DNA of 64,000 nucleotides from Ursus arctos (Eukaryota; Chordata; Mammalia; Carnivora; Ursidae): the NCBI RefSeq assembly GCF_023065955.2, contig NW_026622974.1, positions 36,115,718 to 36,179,717 on the forward strand, read 5' to 3'. The notes beneath the pieces are model-generated. The model was not told where the DNA came from and ran no database searches. It saw nothing but the letters and a program-made list of their open reading frames with translations. Below are positions 58,565-64,000 of the stretch, piece after piece. Every line of letters starts with the position of its first letter. Position 1 is the first letter of the stretch. The translations under genes and the position numbers were made by a program.

Positions 58565-60470
58565 TTGCATTTTATTATCTGATGTTTTAAGTTGTAACTT
58601 AAAACTTTTCTAAGTTTTAATACGTCCTGAATGGTTGTCACATGCATGGGCCTAATGCTTTCCCTGCCCCCCCCCCCCACACCACCTTCCAGCGCATCCT
58701 CATGTGTTAGGAGAGATTGTCCTTTGGCCTGTGCAGAGGCAAACACAGTATTTTTAGGCAGAGGTAATTACAGTCACGATATAAACATGGTGATCTGTGA
58801 TTACTTTCTATAATCTCCATGACAGCAACAATAGCCAAATATCTAGGGCTATACAGTGAGATGTGGGAACCGTAGAATGTCCTCCATCAGCTCAGCAGTT
58901 GCTCGGTGTCAATCTACAGGGGCTCTACCATCCCAGGGTCTGGCAAGTGGATGAGTAAGTTGCTTCTTTTCATCTGGAAGAATATTGCATCAACTGGAAA
59001 ATTCTTTCATTTTGTGTCTTAATTCTGAAGGACTTGGCACAAATAAAAAATCTCAACTAATTGCTTACTGCTCAAGAATAGAGTTCCTCAGAGTTATAAT
59101 GAGGATGACCACTGGTGGTTACCTTCAGGATAAGTTACCTTCCCTAATGTCTTTGGGAAGCCTGAAGAAGTTTTGTTATTTGTACCACATTTTTTCTCCT
59201 AAGTTAATGTAGCTTAAAGTAGCTCTCTTCTGCAGTTTCATTTCCTTCCTCTTACAACAATAAACACACTTAGGCTGTTCACCTACTCTGAAGCTTTTTG
59301 TAATACACAGGTGAAGATGCAGGACTTATGCTCCCTCTTCCATGTCTCCCCTTGGAAGAGAGGTGTTAATGCTTTGTTTTTCTTAAGAAAGAGAATAAAA
59401 TCCATGAGATTATGACCTCCATATGTCAAAGTTGTTTCTGAGTTCCTGATACTCTTTGAAAGGAGATATATTTGATTTAGTTTTCATTGTAATTGAGTTT
59501 TTCTTTTAATTTAAAAATGTGTAACATAGACACTGCAAGAAATAAGTAGTCACGTATTAACATTATTAACGTTAACCCTGGGTTTTTAAAAACATAGTTT
59601 TTTGTCTACATCTAAGAAGGCTGATTTGAGGGAAGGCCTCTCACTGGCCTGAGAGTCTCAGCTATGGTTTTAATGGTGGAGGTGGATCCTTTAGAGAGCT
59701 TGGAAATGTCACCTTCATGAATATACTTGGTTTGAAGCAAAACATCTAGTGGGTTTGTTTTGACACCAGGAACATGGCAGACAAATGACCAGAGATGTCT
59801 ACCATCACAGAGATTAAGTTGGAAGGCCTGAGAAGTCCCAGCCCTCTGCAGCAGAGCCATGGCCCTGTGACGCACGCTGGTGGAAGGCAGGGCTGGCAGG
59901 GCTGGCAGGAAATGGAATGAAAACCAATTAGGGACAGGCTACCGAGAAGGTCACATTTGAACTTTGGAAGAGAACCGTACACTTCTGGCTCAGATCAACA
60001 GTCCTCTAAGATCTGGATAGCACAACCAGAATATACTGCTAATCTGGGTTTGTTTTACGTTTTTAGCTCTGGCAACTCTTCAAGAAGAAAAAGCTATTTT
60101 CTTTTTTATTTCTTTCTAAATTTTGAGAAGTTCCTTGGCCTTTAAAGATTGAAATCGTAGTATATGATAGACTTCCAAATACCGAATTTAGAATTTGTAA
60201 TTTGAATTTTGTTCAATGCATATAATCTCATAGGAAAAAAAAAAAACTGCATAGGCCATACATGAAAATTATCTGGGCTGGAATACATATTTGATGAAAT
60301 TTCTTTATATTTTATTATATTTTTCTAATTATCTGCATGGGGAGTGTAGTCTTTTTTGAAGATTGGAAAAAGGGAAAGTACAAAATAAGATATGAAGCAT
60401 GCAGGTATGCACTATGTTTATTTGCATTTTTAAAATTTTTGATTGGGACTTTTTGTAGAAGAAATAAGTT
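58565..60470. other. Intergenic sequence, mostly unassigned
   Basis: No gene recognised. A patch at 59610-59980 is GC-richer and open on the minus strand for 87 codons, but matches nothing I know. A C-run lies at 58668-58677. Confidence 0.35.
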
Positions 60471-60489
60471 ATCAGAGATAAAATTAAAG

Positions 60490-60715
60490 TTCTTTTTTTA
60501 AAAGTTTTTTTAAATTTATTTTTGAGAGAGAGAGTGAGAGAGTGAGTTTGAGAGAGAGAGAGAGAGTGTGGGGCACACAAGTGGGGGGAGGGGCAGAGGG
60601 AGAAGCGGATTCCCCACTGAACAGGGAGCCCCGAGGTGGGACTGGATCCCAGGACCCTGGGATCATGACCTGAGCCGAAGGCAGATGCTCAACTGACTGA
60701 GCCACCCAGGCACCC
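60490..60715 (-). mobile_element. SINEC with perfect 16-base duplication
   Basis: AGAGATAAAATTAAAG at 60474-60489 and 60716-60731. The element has an extended (GAGA)n stretch and belongs to an older-looking subfamily despite the intact duplication. Confidence 0.94.
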
Positions 60716-60734
60716 AGAGATAAAATTAAAGGTC

Positions 60735-62040
60735 TCTGTTTAATATCTATTTAAAAATACATTTATAATCGGAAAAGGGAATAAAGGCTTTAATTTTCAG
60801 AGAAGCAATTGTTAACATGGTTGCATTTCACATGTTTATCCCTTATTCCATGGGCAGTTCCTAATATGAGAGTTTTTTATTTTACAAAAATCTGCAGAAT
60901 CCTGAACAATCAAACATTTAAGGTCATGTATAGCTTAAATGAAGGAAAAAGGAAGCTGTACATTTGTAACAAAGATTTCATGTTGTAGAAGGGGTCCAAC
61001 GTAATAAAGCTTTAATAATAAAATAAATAAATATTATAATAGGAATGGTAGGTATGCAGGTTGACACTTGTAACAAAGTTTCTTCCTTCCGTTGTAATTT
61101 CTTTATCTAGGTCATGGTGAATTTAGATATTTCTTTGCAAGGCTGGAAACTCACGTATTATTTGATTTCTCTTCCTACTGGACCAAATGCAGGGGCGCCA
61201 GGGAAAGACAAGAAGTCAATTTAGAGGCAGAAGTAAGGAAAGGACAAAAATACACTTCAGTAGTTTAATGAAAGTGCTGCCCATGCCTTCACTAGTGGAA
61301 CATATGACAGAATGCAAGCAAGACTAAATGGGGCAGAGAGGTTCTCAAAAAGCGGGGTTAAAAAATTCTATCAAAATAAAGGGCTGCCAGACTGCCAAAA
61401 ATTCCCAGGTACACTGATGAGAGTTGTAAGCTGCACAATGAAAAAATAAGTTTACTTATGTGTAAAAACAGTCTATCAGTGACTTTTACAAGAGAATAAT
61501 TACATTTCCCCCTGAATGTATGTATATTTTATTCCTCACACAATTTTTCCATTTTAACTATTTGATCATTTCTCTTTCCAGTTAGCTATTTCTATTTGAT
61601 TTCCTTTGAGCAAGCTTGGTGCACGTGGGTGGAATGATGGCTGTGTTTTTTGACCATGATCTCTTAAATGCCTGGGGAGTAATAGTTCTCTGCACCTCCA
61701 AGAGGCATCCAGCTGATAACCGACCATGGTGCTTGTTGAAGACTCATATTGCTTTTATGCCAACATCTAAGTGGATACCAAGTAAAAAATCTCATCCCTA
61801 AAACAAATGAACATTATTCACAAATACTTTGTTAATTCTCAGTTAAGATTAATAGTATAAAGAACGTTATCTTCCATGTTGTTATTGATCAAAGATGGAA
61901 TGCTTAGCACGAGATTATTGTCTTTAAACATTTAGTAACTATATTATATATAGACAATTATCAAATTTTATTTTGTTATGATGATGTATTGTGTGATATT
62001 AAAGAGTTTGAAGAATTCTATCTCATTTACGATCTGAAAT
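60735..62040. other. Intergenic sequence, nothing recognised
   Basis: AT-rich; a minus/plus search for protein-like frames gave none with recognisable similarity. Confidence 0.4.
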
Positions 62041-62063
62041 CTAGGGAGAGACAATGGGCTCTT

Positions 62064-62264
62064 TTTTTTTTTTAACATTTTATTTATTTATTTATTTATG
62101 TATTTGACAGAGAGAGAGAGAGTACAAGCAGGGGGAGCATCAGGGAAAGGGAGAGAGAGAGGGAGAAGCAGGTTCCCCGTTAAGCAGGGAGCCCAATGTG
62201 GGGCTCTATCCCAGGACTCTGAGCCGAAGATAGATGCCTAACCGACTGAGCCACCCAGGTACCT
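62064..62264 (-). mobile_element. SINEC with perfect 16-base duplication
   Basis: GAGACAATGGGCTCTT at 62048-62063 and 62265-62280. It has a (ATTT)n-rich tail and a short internal deletion near the head. Confidence 0.95.
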
Positions 62265-62719
62265 GAGACAATGGGCTCTTAACCATCTTCAGAGCAGAGG
62301 GAAGACAACATAAATTTTAGTGCGAATGAGTATTACCCAACAGGATTTGAATACTTTTGAAATTGCTTTAACTCTCATCTATGAAATAATGAAAACATTT
62401 CATACAATTGCTATCTTACCCAGCTTATAACTGAAACAGCAATAAGCAACTGCATGTAAGCTTTGGTACCGCACGGCCTCAGCAGTGTAGCGAAGTCTGA
62501 ACCGTAATAAATGTTAGAACAGAGTGGAATGGAGAGGTGTTCATTATGAGACTGACGGCCAATGTTCATGCCAGGAGTGCCTCCCAGCTTGTTATTATCT
62601 GGTAAAGTTCTAGAAACTGTCAGTTCCTGTCACTGGGCAAGAGGAAGATGATTGTTCTGCTACCGACCGCGGAGGCCAGGGTCTTCTGGGGCTCACCCAT
62701 GAACCCCAAACATTCTCCC

Positions 62720-63130
62720 CAGAGGAGCCACAAAAATTACTCACCTAACTTTGCTGAGGATGTATTTTGTCCTGTGCACGATGCCTGGATCTGAAGGCAC
62801 AGAGATGGGAGACATAGTCCCTGCCAAGAGGAACTCCCTATTGGCATGGGAAATTGACTTGTGAAGTGCATAATAATTATAACGCCCTGTGTGAAGTGCT
62901 ACAGTCAAGTGTCATGGACCACAGACAAAAGAAATACCAGCTCTGCCTGGAGGCACCAGCCAATGCTTCACTGAGGAGGTGACATTAGAGCAGGGATAGA
63001 CAGGGGCTTCCTTATTAGGAACCAGGGAGCCATCTTCCAAATACTGAGAACAGCATTTTAGAAGAGGCGAGACAATCTTTTGGAGAATGTTGCATAGCTG
63101 AGGTAGCTGAAGCAAAGATTCTACCTCTGT
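62720..63130 (-). repeat. L2 LINE fragment
   Basis: 'gggagacatagtccctgcca', 'gaggaggtgacattagagca' and neighbouring text fit the L2 reverse order. Confidence 0.55.
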
Positions 63131-63159
63131 TGAATTTGTTGTTCAGTATCTGATTTCAC

Positions 63160-63388
63160 TTTTTTTTTATTTTTTGGGTTTTTTTTTAGAGAGAGAGAGA
63201 AAGTGAGTCCAGGTACGCAATCGGCAGGGGGTAGGGTGGGTAGGGGCAGACGGAGAGGCAGAGAGAGAATCTTAAGCTCCAGGCCCAGCACAGAACCCAA
63301 TGTGGGGCTCGATCTCACGACCTTGAGATCATGACCTGAGTGAAATCAAGAGCCGGACACTTACCCAACTGAGTCACCCAGGCGCCCC
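63160..63388 (-). mobile_element. SINEC
   Basis: Reverse SINEC with head '...actgagtcacccaggcgcccc' and a T-rich tail at the left; flanks are similar but not identical. Confidence 0.9.
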
Positions 63389-63389
63389 A

Positions 63390-64000
63390 CAGCTCATTTC
63401 AGTTTTTACAGCCAACCTCTTCCCATGCAGCTGAGAAGTCGGACTCTTGTTTCTGCATTCCTCACCACCTCCCCCTTTCCTGGCAAGAAAGGCCTATCTC
63501 TCAAGCTCTGCTGCTCGATGCAGCAAGGAGGGGAGGCAGAAAACACACTGAGTGGAGAGTCCTTCTGCTGTTAACAGCATTGTTGGGGTTGAAATTTCCA
63601 GGGGCAGGGTCTGTGGGGTCAGTGACACCCCCAGTGTCCAGAAGCAGTGTCCAGAGAGAGTGACAGTGGTGGGGAAAAGCATAGGAGCATTGTTCTGTGG
63701 TGGCCGTAGTTAACAGGCTCAACTGTCTTGCTTCTGTAGTCTGCTTTTGGCTGTGGTTTTTCTACTTAGTCTCCCTTTCTTCCTGCCTTTTCTGAGTCTG
63801 GTTCTTCAATCTTCCCAAGATTTCTATGAGCTACTCAATATATCCTATCATAAATCCCCCCCCCCTTTTTTTAGTCAGCCATAATTCTTGCAACTAATGA
63901 CCCTACTTAGGTCAATAGTGTTCATGTTTGAGTTGAGAAAGGGCAGAGTGTGAAGGATCTCATGCTATGCTAATTTTTTTTTCATATTGAAGGCCTAAAG
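63390..64000. other. Intergenic sequence to the right edge, nothing recognised
   Basis: Overlapping minus-strand open frames near 63500-63720 show no similarity I recognise. There is a C-run at about 63857-63865. Confidence 0.35.

Noticed and set aside
59612..59875. 87-codon minus frame with protein-like look
   Set aside because: No recognised family, no splice or promoter context. Kept only as a remark under the unassigned stretch.
1..64000. CRISPR arrays, operons, tRNA/rRNA genes
   Set aside because: No regular repeat-spacer pattern. The only tRNA-like sequences are SINEC heads. The window is vertebrate nuclear DNA.

Overview
This window is nuclear DNA from a mammal, almost certainly a caniform carnivore and most likely a bear. 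The sign is the set of about 17 tRNA-Lys-derived SINEC elements (heads such as 'gcgcctgggtggc', (A/T)-rich tails ending in 'aataaataaaatctt') and several copies of a carnivore-type LINE-1 3' end. The young SINEC subfamily looks like the one known from bears. The species call is inference; the carnivore call is strong.

The only protein-coding gene I can support is the 5' part of CEP162 (KIAA1009/QN1), a centriole-distal-end, axoneme-associated protein needed for the ciliary transition zone. It lies on the minus strand. A CpG-rich promoter and noncoding first exon are at about 49.25-50.12 kb. The ATG exon is at 48496-48611, and eleven further coding exons run down to 4386. I placed each splice site by hand. 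The reading frame stays open across all 12 coding exons, giving 551 codons plus one base. This is the N-terminal ~39% of a protein of about 1,400 residues; the coiled-coil C-terminal part lies beyond the left edge. The promoter holds a perfect inverted-repeat X-box (RFX site), two E-boxes and two ACTACA/CCCA (ZNF143-type) elements. The mRNA leader has two short upstream ORFs.

The introns are filled with repeats: ancient L2 and MIR pieces, old LINE-1 fragments, young 3'-end LINE-1 copies, SINECs, an internally deleted Tigger1 DNA transposon nested in an antisense LINE-1 (17.58-19.18 kb), two LTR-like elements, and a broken class I endogenous retrovirus (40.17-48.41 kb, plus strand, antisense to CEP162 in its largest intron). 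That provirus keeps both LTRs, a Leu-tRNA-like primer-binding site and recognisable but disrupted gag, pro, pol and env. Three later retroelements have inserted into it.

Right of the promoter (50.1-64.0 kb) I see no gene. The stretch holds an ERV-L-type pol relic (51.84-54.60 kb), L2/MIR fragments, SINECs and unannotated AT-rich sequence. In other mammals the interval upstream of CEP162 is intergenic, which agrees.

I found no previously undescribed system. The items most worth checking are the promoter architecture, the uORFs, the LTR/PBS oddity of the provirus, a 41-base strictly alternating purine-pyrimidine tract, and several retroelement insertions with perfect target-site duplications that could be polymorphic.
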